From: an uncultured Clostridia bacterium
Lineage (GTDB): Bacteria > Bacillota > Clostridia > Christensenellales > CAG-138
Assembly: GCA_937894955.1 (NCBI GenBank)
Contig: CALAXO010000106.1
Span: 1 to 13,672 of the forward strand
Reading direction: 5' to 3'
Length of the DNA: 13,672 bases
The notes under the pieces are model-generated. The model did not search any database. It had not been told where the DNA came from and saw only the letters and a program-made list of their open reading frames with translations. This document shows, piece after piece, positions 13,638-13,672 of the stretch (position 1 is its first letter; every line of letters begins with the position of its first letter). Position numbers and translations under genes: made by a program.

Positions 13638-13672
13638 AAACGCCCCCGAAAAATCTCGGAGGGCGTTTGTTT
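13638..13672 (+). terminator. Terminator after the ArsR-type regulator
   Basis: AAACGCCC and CCGA pair with TCGG and GGGCGTTT (one bulged A), followed by GTTT at the window end, giving TTTGTTT. The run continues past the window, so its full T-tract cannot be judged. It lies 86 bp after the regulator's stop codon; nothing is seen in the gap. Confidence 0.8.

Overview
The window looks like a piece of chromosome from a gut-type Clostridia (Bacillota), most likely an Oscillospiraceae/Ruminococcaceae relative. The basis is strong GGAGG-type ribosome-binding sites, sigma-A promoters with TATAAT-like -10 boxes, the Ddl and MurF sequences, and a large secreted protein ending in a type I dockerin, a module typical of plant-fibre-degrading clostridia. 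Base composition is close to balanced by eye. I see no transposase, phage gene, tRNA, rRNA or CRISPR array. The taxonomic placement is inference from protein style, not a search.

Layout. (1) 1-776, minus: the first 258 codons of a secreted protein running off the left edge. (2) 777-2052: about 1.3 kb without a protein gene. It holds a well-formed minus-strand promoter followed by a roughly 255-nt hairpin-rich stretch ending in a T-run, which I read as a structured non-coding RNA gene. It also holds an orphan plus-strand terminator and the ddl promoter with a 200-nt leader. (3) 2053-4626, plus: ddl and murF, two consecutive steps of peptidoglycan precursor synthesis (D-Ala-D-Ala formation, then its addition to UDP-MurNAc-tripeptide). 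(4) 4797-7938: a stress-type cluster. A small heat-shock protein and an HdeD-family membrane protein are read leftward. A PucR/CdaR-type regulator and a DUF1003 membrane protein are read rightward from an abutting divergent promoter. (5) 8091-12203, minus: a 1370-residue secreted protein with four repeated propeller-like modules separated by three BIG2 Ig-like domains and closed by a dockerin. (6) 12448-13551, plus: a regulator with an ArsR-type winged helix at its C-terminus, divergent from the dockerin gene across a 244-bp region containing nested inverted repeats.

How the parts may work together. Ddl makes the dipeptide that MurF consumes. The PucR-type regulator sits where it could control both itself plus DUF1003 and the divergent HdeD/Hsp20 pair. 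The ArsR-type regulator is placed to control the dockerin protein and itself. These regulatory links are inferred from position only. The most noteworthy items are the probable non-coding RNA at 1360-1614, the catalytic-domain-free dockerin protein with a hexanucleotide repeat at its translation start, and the operator-like repeats between it and the divergent regulator.
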